NCBI GenBank assembly: GCA_965215215.1 | Contig: OZ244043.1 | Span: 2,728,001-2,792,000 of the forward strand | Direction of reading: 5' to 3' | DNA: 64,000 bases | Origin: CALDTK01 sp965215215 | GTDB lineage: Bacteria > Bacteroidota > Bacteroidia > Chitinophagales > Saprospiraceae | Shown: positions 31,435-40,157 of the stretch, in pieces | Position numbering within the stretch: position 1 is the stretch's first letter | Layout of the letters: each line of letters starts with the position of its first letter | The notes under the pieces: model-generated | The model's input: only the letters and a program-made list of their open reading frames with translations | The model's database searches: none | Told to the model about the DNA's origin: nothing | Program-made: the position numbers and the translations under genes

Positions 31435-32388
31435 ATGTTACCCTTTACGCAGATCTCGCCCACCGGCGAGCAGGCCACCGCATTGTCTCGCACGAATATT
31501 CTTGAGCGTATCCGAGTCAAGCCCCCTTACTACGCGCTACAGAACGAGCGGATGCTCGGTGCCACCTTTTGCGCGGAGGCAACCGCCGACCTCGCCCAGC
31601 ACCGCGCCGCGGGTGCCATGCGGGCGGGGGAAGTCTCGCGTCACGGGGCCATCGCCGGGTCTTGCGCGCTCGCGCTGGCCCAGAAAGACGCCGCGCCGCG
31701 CTTCTACCTCGCGACTCAGGCTTCCTACACGGGGTATCCCGTTGCGGCTGACTACGGTGTAGCCGTTACGTTCGAAGCGGAGGTCCGGACGCTCGGTCGC
31801 CGCCAGGCTACGGCTACTGTTCGGGCGCACATCGGGGGACAGCTTCTCGCCGAGCTCGAGGTCACCTACAGCGTCGTCAACCCCGCCATCTTCGCCCGCC
31901 TCAACGGCGATCGCCGGCAGAACACCCTCACCACGGACACCCTGCGGCCGCTGGTCGGCTACCCGGTTAGCTGGCGGGACAACGTCGGGGTTTGCACCGT
32001 ACCCAACTTCCCGCTCGGGACCTGCGCCGGACACTTCGACGAGTACCCGGCTGCCCCGGTGGCGTTGCTCATGGACCAGCTCGGTTACGTGGTCGACTCT
32101 TCGCTAGCTCGCGCGGCGTACGTAGCCGAGGTGGAGGTGAGCGCAGACCAGCTCTGTTGGGCCGGTGAGGAGGTAAGCTTCACCATGGAGAAGTGCATCG
32201 ACGACTCCGAGCAAGCGCGCTTCGAGGGCGGTATCGAGAGCAACGGGACGACCATCGGCACCATGAAGCTCCGGATGCAGTACGACGCCGGCGGTACCCT
32301 CAGCGTAGACCGCGCCGCCTGGAGCGATACGTCCGCCGCCGAAGCCCCCACCGACGCCGTAACGTCCGCGCGTAGGGTAGCGGCTTAA
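31435..32388 (+). CDS. Predicted double hotdog-fold protein
   Basis: The 317-residue protein looks like two hotdog units. The first has H-G-A-I-A-G-S-C-A-L-A-L-A and the strand series around residues 95-150. The second has C-A-G-H-F-D-E-Y-P-A-A-P-V-A-L-L-M, which resembles the G-H-F-P-x-x-P-x-x-P-G motif of FabZ/FabA dehydratases. There is no signal peptide. It may act on acyl-CoA or acyl-ACP, but the specific reaction cannot be told. Its last four bases overlap the small cysteine-rich gene on the other strand. Confidence 0.5.
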   Translation: MLPFTQISPTGEQATALSRTNILERIRVKPPYYALQNERMLGATFCAEATADLAQHRAAGAMRAGEVSRHGAIAGSCALALAQKDAAPRFYLATQASYTGYPVAADYGVAVTFEAEVRTLGRRQATATVRAHIGGQLLAELEVTYSVVNPAIFARLNGDRRQNTLTTDTLRPLVGYPVSWRDNVGVCTVPNFPLGTCAGHFDEYPAAPVALLMDQLGYVVDSSLARAAYVAEVEVSADQLCWAGEEVSFTMEKCIDDSEQARFEGGIESNGTTIGTMKLRMQYDAGGTLSVDRAAWSDTSAAEAPTDAVTSARRVAA

Positions 32389-32513
32389 GCCTCGGCACTT
32401 CGAGCGGGTAAGGCCCACTTCACCGGACAGCGTTTGCAGTACTTGCCTTTCTTCTCGTATTTGAGGCAACACTTGCGTTTGAGCTTCTTCGGCGCTTTCG
32501 ATTCGTCCCCCAC
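32385..32513 (-). CDS. Small Lys/Cys-rich protein, 42 aa
   Basis: The reverse frame from GTG 32513 reads M-G-D-E-S-K-A-P-K-K-L-K-R-K-C-C-L-K-Y-E and then K-K-G-K-Y-C-K-R-C-P-V-K. Four Cys (C-C ... C-x-x-C) and many Lys suggest a small metal- or nucleic-acid-binding protein; similar short K-x-C-C ... C-x-x-C-P proteins occur in Bacteroidota. The in-frame extension upstream (V-I-R-C-C-V-D) makes the start uncertain. It converges with the hotdog gene. Confidence 0.55.
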   Translation of the reverse strand: MGDESKAPKKLKRKCCLKYEKKGKYCKRCPVKWALPARSAEA

Positions 32514-32623
32514 GTCGACACAGCAACGGATTACACGCGGTAAGCGTGCGCGGTAGTGCGCGGTGTGACCCCGCGTCGACGAAGTCGCCGCGTCGATCCG
32601 TAAACGAAGCTAACTTCGTCCGC

Positions 32624-33145
32624 GTGCTCAGCTACCGCACCGCCACCGCCACCGACGCACCGGCAATCGCCGCCCTGCACGCCCGCAGCTGGCGGCGGAG
32701 CTACCGCGACGACTACGATCCTACCTACCTCGACGTTCACGCCCCCGCCGAGCGCCTAGCCACCTGGACACGTCGGTTTGCCGAAGAACCCGATGCCTTC
32801 CGGGTGGTGCTCGCCGAGGACGAATCGAGTCGATTACTCGGCTTCGCTTGTACTTTCCCCGATCACGACCCCGAGCGGGGGAGTCTGCTCGACAACCTGC
32901 ACGTAGCCCCCGAGGCGCAGGGGCTCGGAATCGGACGCGAGCTGCTGCGGCGATCCGCGCGCTGGGCCCAAGCAGTAGCCCCGGGGCGGCCATTCTACCT
33001 GATGGTACTCTCCTCCAACACATCCGCCATTGGCTTCTACGAGCGTTTGGGCGGCAGGCGCGGTGAGGAGTCGCCGCGCGACAATCCGAGCGGAACCCAA
33101 ACCCCGGGCTTCGACGTGCAGTGGCCGCCTACTGCCTTCGGCTAA
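32624..33145 (+). CDS. GNAT-family N-acetyltransferase
   Basis: From GTG 32624 the protein shows the GNAT fold: Y-R-T-A-T-A-T-D-A-P-A-I-A-A-L at the N-terminus, L-L-D-N-L-H-V-A-P-E-A-Q-G-L-G-I-G as motif A (acetyl-CoA pyrophosphate loop), and N-T-S-A-I-G-F-Y-E-R-L-G-G near the C-terminus. The substrate is unknown. It overlaps the stop of cutC by four bases in convergent orientation. The upstream extension to 32546 is less likely to be translated. Confidence 0.85.
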   Translation: MLSYRTATATDAPAIAALHARSWRRSYRDDYDPTYLDVHAPAERLATWTRRFAEEPDAFRVVLAEDESSRLLGFACTFPDHDPERGSLLDNLHVAPEAQGLGIGRELLRRSARWAQAVAPGRPFYLMVLSSNTSAIGFYERLGGRRGEESPRDNPSGTQTPGFDVQWPPTAFG

Positions 33146-33885
33146 GCGCGGGCGGCGTGCACCGCCGCCACCAACCGCCTCACCTCCTCGACGTCCGTCA
33201 CCCGCCGCTCGTATTCGGGCAGGCCCGGCACCCCCATGTACACCCGCTCGTTCTGGTAGATCATCGGGCTCGGCGACCGACCGAAAGCGGTAGCGTGCAC
33301 CTCGGTGAGTCCCGTTTTAGCAATGAGCTGAGCGACGTTCCCCACCTCAATGCCGCTCCCGGCGAGGACGACGATGCGACCGCCGGCTTGCTTCACGAGC
33401 CTGGCGATGGTCTTCGCTCCTTCGGGCGCCGTGGCGGCCTGACCGGAGGTGAGTACGCGCTCGACGCCCAACTCGACGAGGGTCTCGAGGGCGGCGGCGG
33501 CATCAATGGTCATGTCGAAGGCGCGGTGGAAGGTGACGGGCAGCGGTCGCGAAGCCGCCACGAGCTGTCGCGTGCGCTCGGCGTCGACGGTGCCGTCGGG
33601 CAGCAGTACCCCGAAGACCAATCCATGCACCCCGGCCTTTTTGTAAGCGGCGATGTCGGCGAGCATGCTCCCGAACTCGGCGTCCGTGTAGCAGAAGTCC
33701 CCGCCGCGCGGGCGCACCATGCACATGATCGGGATGCCGGCGGTGGCCACGGCGAGCTCCACGGCGCCCGGACTCGGGCTCAGCCCGCCCTCGGTCAGCG
33801 AAGCGCACAACTCCGCCCGGTCGGCACCGCCCCGCTCGGCGGCTTGCACCCCGTCGGCTCCCTCCACGCAGGCTTCGAAAAGCAT
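33142..33885 (-). CDS. cutC: CutC-family protein
   Basis: At 247 residues it has the expected length and motifs of CutC TIM-barrel proteins: F-E-A-C-V-E-G-A at the start, G-A-D-R-A-E-L-C-A-S-L-T-E-G-G-L-S-P-S, M-V-R-P-R-G-G-D-F-C-Y and T-F-H-R-A-F-D-M. CutC was named for copper homeostasis, but its biochemical role is unsettled. It is two bases downstream of the glycosylasparaginase gene and surely co-transcribed; this pairing occurs in other Bacteroidota. Confidence 0.92.
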   Translation of the reverse strand: MLFEACVEGADGVQAAERGGADRAELCASLTEGGLSPSPGAVELAVATAGIPIMCMVRPRGGDFCYTDAEFGSMLADIAAYKKAGVHGLVFGVLLPDGTVDAERTRQLVAASRPLPVTFHRAFDMTIDAAAALETLVELGVERVLTSGQAATAPEGAKTIARLVKQAGGRIVVLAGSGIEVGNVAQLIAKTGLTEVHATAFGRSPSPMIYQNERVYMGVPGLPEYERRVTDVEEVRRLVAAVHAARA

Positions 33886-33887
33886 CG

Positions 33888-34859
33888 CTACTCGAGTTTC
33901 GCGGAAGCGGGAAAGAGGCCGCCCCGGTCGCGCTCGGTGGCCAGCGCGTACTCGAAGCCGGGGGCGATACAGTAGGCTCCGTGGCGGCCGTCCTTGGCGA
34001 GGGCGATGAAGCCGACCTGGATGTCGCGCCAGTCCGGGTTCTTCGCGATCACCCGCGCCACGGCCGCCTCGCAGGCCTCCTGCGGGCTCATGCCGTTGCG
34101 CATCAGCTCCACGACCAAAAACGACCCGCAAGCGCGAATTACCGCTTCCCCCCAGCCGGTGGCCGTGGCGCCGCCCACCCCGTTGTCGACGTAGAGCCCG
34201 GCCCCGATGAGGGGCGAGTCGCCCACGCGCCCGGCGTATTTGTAGGCCGCCCCGCTGGTGGTACAGGCGCCGGCTACGTCGCCGTTGGCGTCGAGGGTGA
34301 GCAGGCCGATGGTGTCGTGGTTTTCGACGTTGATGGGCGGGCGGGCGGGCGCGTTCTCGTCCGCCCGCCAAGCCTCCCACTCCGAGCGCGATCGCTCGGT
34401 GAGTAGTTCGGTCCGCTCGAAGCCCTGTGCTTCCGCAAAACGCTCCGCGCCGTCGCCGACCAGCATCACGTGCGGCGTTTTTTCCATGATCGCCCGAGCG
34501 ACGGAGATGGGGTGGAGGTAGTGCTGGAGGTAGGCCACCGAGCCGCAGTCGCCACTGGGGCCCATGATGCACGCGTCGAGCGTGACCCGCCCGTCGCGAT
34601 CCGGCCGGCCACCGAGGCCGACGCTCTGGCCTTCCGGGTCGGCTTCGGTAACGCGTACGCCCGCCTCGGCGGCGTCGAGGGCGGCGCCGCCCGCGGTGAG
34701 GACCCGCCAGGCGGCCGCGTTGGCGGCCACTCCGTGGTTCCAGGTAGACAGGACCGTAGGGTTGCCGACGCCCCGGTGCTCGGGGACCGGGGCGGCCGCC
34801 ACTTTCAGCGCGGCTGCCGCAGCGGGTAGGGTCGCTAAGAATTTTCGGCGAGGAAGCAT
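33888..34859 (-). CDS. N4-(beta-N-acetylglucosaminyl)-L-asparaginase (glycosylasparaginase)
   Basis: The protein of 323 residues from ATG 34859 is an Ntn-hydrolase. The sequence N-H-D-T-I-G (Thr at about residue 183) is the autocleavage and nucleophile site; G-V-R-V-T-E-A-D-P, G-R-V-G-D-S-P-L-I-G-A-G and N-G-V-G-G-A-T-A-T-G line the pocket. It begins L-P-R-R-K-F-L-A-T with an Ala-rich hydrophobic stretch, a probable Tat or Sec export signal. The enzyme splits the GlcNAc-Asn bond of N-glycans, so it serves glycoprotein turnover in the periplasm. The frame further upstream is not coding. Confidence 0.92.
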   Translation of the reverse strand: MLPRRKFLATLPAAAAALKVAAAPVPEHRGVGNPTVLSTWNHGVAANAAAWRVLTAGGAALDAAEAGVRVTEADPEGQSVGLGGRPDRDGRVTLDACIMGPSGDCGSVAYLQHYLHPISVARAIMEKTPHVMLVGDGAERFAEAQGFERTELLTERSRSEWEAWRADENAPARPPINVENHDTIGLLTLDANGDVAGACTTSGAAYKYAGRVGDSPLIGAGLYVDNGVGGATATGWGEAVIRACGSFLVVELMRNGMSPQEACEAAVARVIAKNPDWRDIQVGFIALAKDGRHGAYCIAPGFEYALATERDRGGLFPASAKLE

Positions 34860-34987
34860 TCGTGCTAGGTACGGTGGAGTAGTCACCCATCCGCCCCCAC
34901 ACGCTGATCGCGAGCTTTGAACCGCGGGCCGATCCGCCGGCTCGCGGGGCGCCGGGGAATCTTCGGGGGGCGCTATCATTGCTCTTT

Positions 34988-35803
34988 ATGACTCAGGAAT
35001 CCGTGCACGGTTCAGCGCACTCGGGCCGCTCCCTCAGGGAGATATTCGACGACCACGAGGGGCGGAGGATAGACAAGTGGCTCCACTACTTCGAAGTCTA
35101 CGAAGCCCACTTTACGCGATTTCGCGGGCAAGCCGTTACGGTGGTGGAAGTGGGGGTCTCCCAGGGGGGCAGCCTGCAGATGTGGCGTGAGTTCTTCGGC
35201 GCCGAGGCACGAATCATCGGTATCGACATCGATGAGCGGTGTCGCGTGATGGAGGAAGAGGGCTTCGAGATCTACATCGGGTCGCAGGAGGATCGGGGCT
35301 TCTGGAACTCCGTTCTCGAATCCGTCGGACCGATCACCGTCTTCATCGATGACGGTGGCCACCGGATGCGGCAGCAGATCGTCACCTTCGAGTGCGTCTA
35401 CTCGCACGTCGTGGATGGTGGCGTCTACCTCTGCGAGGATACGCATACCTCGTACTGGATTACCTACGGGGGGGGCGTTCGCCGACGCGGGACCTTTATG
35501 GAGAGGGCAAAGCGATTGGTCGACGAGCTGCAGGGCTACCACTCCGAGCAACACAAACGGTTACCGGTCTCTGAATTCACACGAACGACCAAGTCCCTGC
35601 ATTTCTACGATAGCATCGTCGTTATCGAAAAGGGTAGGCGAACCCAACCGGAGAAGGAGAACCGGGGCAGCGAATCCTTCCACCGCGTAGGGTGGGACGG
35701 TTACAAGGATCAATCCCTCAAGGCGAGGAGCAAGCGGTTCGTACTGTATTCGATCAACAGTAGCCTCCGGTACTTCAAGCTCGGAGGGTACAAATGGCGT
35801 TGA
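34988..35803 (+). CDS. Class I SAM-dependent methyltransferase (CmcI/Methyltransf_24 type)
   Basis: ATG 34988 begins a 271-residue protein. Its Rossmann core shows V-T-V-V-E-V-G-V-S-Q-G-G-S-L (SAM-binding loop), I-I-G-I-D-I-D-E-R (acidic residue for ribose) and I-T-V-F-I-D-D-G-G-H. Proteins of this kind methylate sugars or natural products, often in polysaccharide or macrolide pathways. There is no biosynthetic cluster around it, so its substrate cannot be guessed. The TTG at 34979 is a weaker start. Confidence 0.8.
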   Translation: MTQESVHGSAHSGRSLREIFDDHEGRRIDKWLHYFEVYEAHFTRFRGQAVTVVEVGVSQGGSLQMWREFFGAEARIIGIDIDERCRVMEEEGFEIYIGSQEDRGFWNSVLESVGPITVFIDDGGHRMRQQIVTFECVYSHVVDGGVYLCEDTHTSYWITYGGGVRRRGTFMERAKRLVDELQGYHSEQHKRLPVSEFTRTTKSLHFYDSIVVIEKGRRTQPEKENRGSESFHRVGWDGYKDQSLKARSKRFVLYSINSSLRYFKLGGYKWR

Positions 35804-35858
35804 ACCCTCGCTAGATTCATAGTCACCAGCTAGTCCCTTCCCCCCCATCCAATCGTCC

Positions 35859-37403
35859 ATGCGCTCCGACACTTTCGCTCTAGGCTTTCTGCTCTGCGCT
35901 CTGCCACTCGTTTTCGCGCAAGCGCAATCCGCGGGGCGTGTCACCCTCAGCTTTACCGGCTCCACCGCTCCCGGCTGCGGCGGCGGTGACGTGCGTACGA
36001 GCGCGGAGCTGGACTGGTACCTCGACGGAGACCGGTGCGTCGACGCACTCCTGGGGAGCGATAACCAAACGTTGACCTTCAAGGACGTAGCCGGCCCGGG
36101 CGGAACGGACTTCGTAACGGCCTTCGGCAACCTGGAGGTGACCGTCCCCGGGGATTCCACCGCGCTCTACACCGTCGACGCGGATTTTACCGCGCCGGTG
36201 AGCGAATTCGACCTGCGGCGTCCCGCGCAGATCGAATTCACCGGGGGGAGCGAAGACCGTCCCTTCCTGCTATTTTCTATTTTTCCGTTCGGCGGCGGTG
36301 ACGGTTGTCCCCGGCTACTCCGCGGCGGTAGCACCCTCACCGTCGAACGCGTCTTCGCCGCCTTCAACGAGGGTACCGCCGGTCCGCGGGACGTGAGCAC
36401 GAAGTTGACCGTGACCTTCGCCCCGGCCGAGGGGGCCATCTTCGTAGCCCGGCTGGCGGTCCCCGACACCGCCGGCCGGCCTGGGCAGGGATACAGCTAC
36501 GAGCTTCCCCCCGGGACCGTCGAGGTGGCCGGCGGCTTCCTGGTCGTCGATACCGAAACCCCACAGTCCGAGCCGCAGGACATCACCCTCACGAAACGCG
36601 GCGGCGTGGTGACCGCCGAGGAGGGGACCGAATTCGTGGGGGCGAAGGCCGAGGGCTCCGAGTTGCAGCACGCCGTAAGCGTCGACTTCGACAGCCTGGT
36701 GCTCTGCCTCCCTACGGTAGTCGAATTTCCGGCCCCCGCCAACGGGCGTCTGGTGTTCAACGACGTAGACATCCAGTACGGCGGCCGGGAGTCGTGCGTG
36801 ATGACGCCCACCGGTACCACCCTCGAAGTCGCCCCGGGGGCGACTCAGGTTTTCGGCAAGCGCGGCCACGGCATCCAGCAGTGGCGGGACGGGAGCACGT
36901 TGCTCGTCGAGGAGGGTGCCGACGTGACGTTCGAGGGTACGTTGTCGATCCCGGACGGGGAGGAGGGGGGGCTCGACATCCGCTACGGCGCCAAAGTGCG
37001 CGTCGCCAACGCGGCCCAGGCGCTGGAGACTTCCCCCGGCCAGATTCGCGTACGCGTGGCCGAGGGCGCCACCTTCGACCTGAGTGAGGCCAGTCCGCAG
37101 GTGAAGTCGCTCTTCGTCGTCGAGCGGCTCGAAGATCCCGCCCGCGGGCTAGACGTCGGCGCTTACGAGCTCGCGCAGAACCCGGTGCGAGATGGCGAAG
37201 CCGTGCTCCGGGCCAAACCCGGCGCCCCGCGGCTCACCCGCATCGAGCTGCTCGACACCGCCGGTAGGGTAGTGAGCGGGCTAGCGCCGACGGCCGCCAG
37301 ATCGGAGTACCTGATTCCCGTGCCGAAGGCGGGCGTTCACGCACTCAGGCTCGTCGACGCCGAAGGTCGCGTCGGTACCCTCCGGGTGCACGGCGGCAAT
37401 TAA
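35859..37403 (+). CDS. Secreted protein with T9SS type A sorting domain
   Basis: The signal peptide is M-R-S-D-T-F-A-L-G-F-L-L-C-A-L-P-L-V-F-A with A-Q-A. The body is beta-rich with paired Cys and no catalytic motif I know. The last 80 residues (Y-E-L-A-Q-N-P-V-R-D-G-E, I-E-L-L-D-T-A-G-R-V-V, L-R-L-V-D-A-E-G-R-V) form a type IX secretion C-terminal sorting domain. The protein should be exported by Sec, then moved across the outer membrane and attached to the surface or released. It is important as a taxonomic marker. Its stop overlaps the convergent isomerase gene. Confidence 0.85.
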   Translation: MRSDTFALGFLLCALPLVFAQAQSAGRVTLSFTGSTAPGCGGGDVRTSAELDWYLDGDRCVDALLGSDNQTLTFKDVAGPGGTDFVTAFGNLEVTVPGDSTALYTVDADFTAPVSEFDLRRPAQIEFTGGSEDRPFLLFSIFPFGGGDGCPRLLRGGSTLTVERVFAAFNEGTAGPRDVSTKLTVTFAPAEGAIFVARLAVPDTAGRPGQGYSYELPPGTVEVAGGFLVVDTETPQSEPQDITLTKRGGVVTAEEGTEFVGAKAEGSELQHAVSVDFDSLVLCLPTVVEFPAPANGRLVFNDVDIQYGGRESCVMTPTGTTLEVAPGATQVFGKRGHGIQQWRDGSTLLVEEGADVTFEGTLSIPDGEEGGLDIRYGAKVRVANAAQALETSPGQIRVRVAEGATFDLSEASPQVKSLFVVERLEDPARGLDVGAYELAQNPVRDGEAVLRAKPGAPRLTRIELLDTAGRVVSGLAPTAARSEYLIPVPKAGVHALRLVDAEGRVGTLRVHGGN

Positions 37404-38326
37404 GCCCGGTCGGGGACCACGAATTGCCGTAGGTAGTCGTGGCTCTGCCGCAGCGCGCGAATGCGGAGCGTTTCGCTGCCCTCGTAGGCGCGATCCTCCA
37501 CCTCGACGCACACCGGACCGTCGTAGCCCGCCTCGGTGAGGTAGCCGAAGAACTTCCCCCAGTCCACATCCCCCAGCCCGGGTAGTTTCGGCGTGTGCCA
37601 CAGGCCCGGGTGCGCCCACACGCCGTGCCGGTCGCGCGCGGCCGCGTCGATGCGCAGGTCCTTAGCGTGCACGCGGACGAGGCGTTCGGGGTAGTCGCGC
37701 AGGGGCGCGGCGTAGTCCATGTGCATGAGTACGAGGTGACTCGGGTCGTAGTTCAGGCCCCAGCTCGCGCTCGGGATCTCGGCCCACATCCGCTCCCATA
37801 CCGCCGGACTTACCGCTAGGTTGTTGCCGCCCGGCCACTCGTCGGCCGTGAAGCGCATGGGGCAATTTTCGATGCCGATCCGCACGCCCCTGCGCTCGGC
37901 GTGCTCGACCAGCGGACGCCACACCCCGAGGAAGCGGGACCACTGCCCGTCGATGGTCTTGTCCTTGTCCCGGCCCACGAACGTGGTGACGGTATTTACC
38001 CGCAGGCTCGCCGCGGCGTCGATGAGGGCGTGCAGGTGGTCGGCGTACACGCGGGCCAGTCGCTCGTCGGCCACGAGTGGGTTGGGGTAGTAGCCCAGCG
38101 AGGAGATCGATACGCCGTATCCCGCCTGCAGCCGCTCGATCTCCGCGACGCCGGCGTCGTCGAGCCCGGACGTATCGACGTGGGTTACCCCGGCGTAGCG
38201 CCGCTCGGCTTTGCCCGGGGGCCAGCACATCACCTCCACGCAGTCGTAGCCAATACTGCTCGCCGTGGCGAAAACCTCCTCGAGGGAGAGTTCCGGTAAA
38301 ATGGCACTCACGAAGCCGAGCTGCAT
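37400..38326 (-). CDS. Sugar phosphate isomerase/epimerase-like TIM barrel
   Basis: The 308 residues show the xylose-isomerase-like TIM-barrel (AP endonuclease 2) pattern: L-G-F-V-S-A-I-L-P-E-L-S-L-E-E-V, G-I-E-N-C-P-M-R-F (metal-ligand Glu), L-N-Y-D-P-S-H-L, V-H-A-K-D and the C-terminal V-C-V-E-V-E-D. Such enzymes isomerise or epimerise sugars and inositols with a divalent metal. No pathway partner lies next to it. ATG 38326 is well defined. Confidence 0.85.
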   Translation of the reverse strand: MQLGFVSAILPELSLEEVFATASSIGYDCVEVMCWPPGKAERRYAGVTHVDTSGLDDAGVAEIERLQAGYGVSISSLGYYPNPLVADERLARVYADHLHALIDAAASLRVNTVTTFVGRDKDKTIDGQWSRFLGVWRPLVEHAERRGVRIGIENCPMRFTADEWPGGNNLAVSPAVWERMWAEIPSASWGLNYDPSHLVLMHMDYAAPLRDYPERLVRVHAKDLRIDAAARDRHGVWAHPGLWHTPKLPGLGDVDWGKFFGYLTEAGYDGPVCVEVEDRAYEGSETLRIRALRQSHDYLRQFVVPDRA

Positions 38327-38346
38327 GCCGGCAATTTAGCGGCACG

Positions 38347-38709
38347 CTAGCCATTCTCCGCCGGGTCCCAGAAAAGTCGTTTGAACCCCACCACCCGGTC
38401 GTCCTCGACCCGTACGCCCTCGCGCTCGAGGGCCTCGGCCATCGCGGTCTCGGTGGGGAAGGCGAGCTTACCGCTCAGGCGCCCGAGCCGGTTTACCACG
38501 CGGTGGGCCGGTACCGGCGGCTCGGCCCCGAAGCAGTGCTTCATCGCGTAGCCGGCCATGCGCGCCGAGCCGAGGGTTACCGCGTCGGCCAGGGCGCCGT
38601 AGGTGGTTACTCTGCCGGGTGGGCACAGCCGCACCAGCTCCCAAACTTGCTCGTAGTAGTGCGGCTGCCCCCCCGCGGGTCGGGCGCCGGCATAGTGCGC
38701 GGGTTTCAC
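38347..38709 (-). CDS. Alkyltransferase-like protein (ATL), catalytic Cys replaced
   Basis: From GTG 38709 the 120-residue protein is the C-terminal domain of O6-alkylguanine-DNA alkyltransferase: V-W-E-L-V-R-L-C-P-P-G-R-V-T-T-Y-G, A-R-M-A-G-Y-A-M and V-P-A-H-R-V-V-N-R-L-G. The acceptor Cys of P-C-H-R is Ala (P-A-H-R), which defines the ATL subfamily. Such proteins bind alkylated guanine and hand it to nucleotide excision repair instead of repairing it. The open frame upstream to 38784 overlaps the divergent gene and is a shadow. Confidence 0.85.
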   Translation of the reverse strand: MKPAHYAGARPAGGQPHYYEQVWELVRLCPPGRVTTYGALADAVTLGSARMAGYAMKHCFGAEPPVPAHRVVNRLGRLSGKLAFPTETAMAEALEREGVRVEDDRVVGFKRLFWDPAENG

Positions 38710-38734
38710 GCCCCCAAAGTAGCATCTTGCCGCC

Positions 38735-39385
38735 ATGGACCAGCTCCGCACCAAAGTAAAGGCCGCCGCCGTGGCCAACCTCACCGACGCGCGCTACTTC
38801 GCTGCCCTCGGCGTGGACTACCTCGGGTTCGCCCTGGAGCAGGGGGCACCCGGCGCCGTCGGGCCGGAGCTCGTGGCCGCCCTGCGCGACTGGATTGAGG
38901 GCCCGCTGCTCGTCGGGGAGTTCGGTGGTACGCCGGTCGAGACCATCGCACGCCTGAGCGCGGAACTCGACTTGCAGCGGGTTCAAGTGGGGCCTTTCGG
39001 CAAAACTGCGGAAGTCGCCGCCGCCACCGGGCGTCCGGTGCTGCAGGAGCTCTTCGTGGGGACGGACCTCTCACCGGACACGCTGCAGACCGTGGTGGAG
39101 GTAAGCGCGAACTCGGTCGATACGTTCGTCGTCAACGCTACGGCCACTAATTACCCCTGGGCGGAGTTGCGGCGCGACGAAACTTGGATGCGTTGGCTCA
39201 CCGAGCTGTGTACGCACCACCGGGTCCTGATCGACATCCCCGCGCCCGCCGCTCAGGTAGACGAGCTGCTCGCGGCCACGGGCGCTTACGGCATACAGTT
39301 GCGCGGGGGGGAGGAGGAAGCGGCCGGGGTCAAGAGCTTCGAGGAGTTGGATGCTTGGTTTGATGCGCTGCTGCTCGAGGGGTAG
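38735..39385 (+). CDS. Phosphoribosylanthranilate isomerase-like protein, catalytic Cys missing
   Basis: Residues 6-35 (K-V-K-A-A-A-V-A-N-L-T-D-A-R-Y-F-A-A-L-G-V-D-Y-L-G-F) align with the start of TrpF (V-K-I-C-G-I-T-N-x-x-D-A). The G-I-Q-L-R-G-G near the end resembles its phosphate loop. The catalytic Cys of K-x-C-G is replaced by Ala. No other trp genes are nearby. A TrpF-fold protein with another activity is more likely than a true isomerase. It is divergent from the ATL gene with 25 bases between starts. Confidence 0.6.
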   Translation: MDQLRTKVKAAAVANLTDARYFAALGVDYLGFALEQGAPGAVGPELVAALRDWIEGPLLVGEFGGTPVETIARLSAELDLQRVQVGPFGKTAEVAAATGRPVLQELFVGTDLSPDTLQTVVEVSANSVDTFVVNATATNYPWAELRRDETWMRWLTELCTHHRVLIDIPAPAAQVDELLAATGAYGIQLRGGEEEAAGVKSFEELDAWFDALLLEG

Positions 39386-39406
39386 GCCCACCGCCACGAT
39401 CGCGCT

Positions 39407-40072
39407 CTAAGCATCCCACTCGAGCAACGTCGGCCGGTCGATGTCGATCATCCACAGGTTTTCGCGGACGCGCAACGTGCCGTCGGAGGAGTGACCGACC
39501 AGTTGGGTGATCCCCTCCCGCTGGAGTGCGCCCGTGTAATCCTGCGGGCGCAGCCAGAGGGGGCCATCGAAGGAGTCCCGGCCTCCGTTTTGCCGCGAGC
39601 GGAACAGGCACTCGGGGGGATGCACCAGGTTGAGCTGAGCGACCACCCCGGCCACGGCTTCGGTCTCGAAGCGCCGGGCGAGGGTGCGGAACAGGGGGCG
39701 GGAGAGACCGGCGTGACTCAGGAGGTAGCGGTCGACGAGCAGCGCGTAGCGAAAGAGCCGCCGGTACTCCTCGAACACGGCGGTGACCCGGGCGGCCGTA
39801 CCCGCCTCGAAGCCCGGCACACGCAAGTCGTGCCGATCCGGATAGAGGTAGGCTACATCGTGGTTGCCGAGCAGCGGGATGCTCCCGCTCGACGCGCAGA
39901 ATTGGAGTAGCTCCCGGAGGAAGGCGGGGTCGTTGGGGACCGGCCCGTTGTCCAGGTAATCGCCGAGGAACACGACCTGCCAGCCGCGCTCCGCGTAGGC
40001 GACGGCCGCGTCGAGGAACCGAGTCCGCATGTGTATGTCGGGGATGACGGCGAGGCGGAAGGCGTGGGACAC
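39407..40072 (-). CDS. Metallophosphoesterase (calcineurin-like)
   Basis: All metal-binding motifs of the family are present in its 221 residues: V-I-P-D-I-H at the start, V-F-L-G-D-Y-L-D-N, L-L-G-N-H-D, L-L-S-H-A-G and a late G-H-S. The spacing recalls bacterial PPP-type phosphatases and ApaH-like enzymes. The substrate is unknown. The gene stands alone, divergent from the histidine kinase gene. Confidence 0.85.
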   Translation of the reverse strand: MSHAFRLAVIPDIHMRTRFLDAAVAYAERGWQVVFLGDYLDNGPVPNDPAFLRELLQFCASSGSIPLLGNHDVAYLYPDRHDLRVPGFEAGTAARVTAVFEEYRRLFRYALLVDRYLLSHAGLSRPLFRTLARRFETEAVAGVVAQLNLVHPPECLFRSRQNGGRDSFDGPLWLRPQDYTGALQREGITQLVGHSSDGTLRVRENLWMIDIDRPTLLEWDA

Positions 40073-40157
40073 ACCGCGGAAGGTAGTTCAACCGTATACC
40101 CCATCCCCGAATCTCACGTTGCGTATACCTTACGCACCCTCGCGAACGATATAGGAT

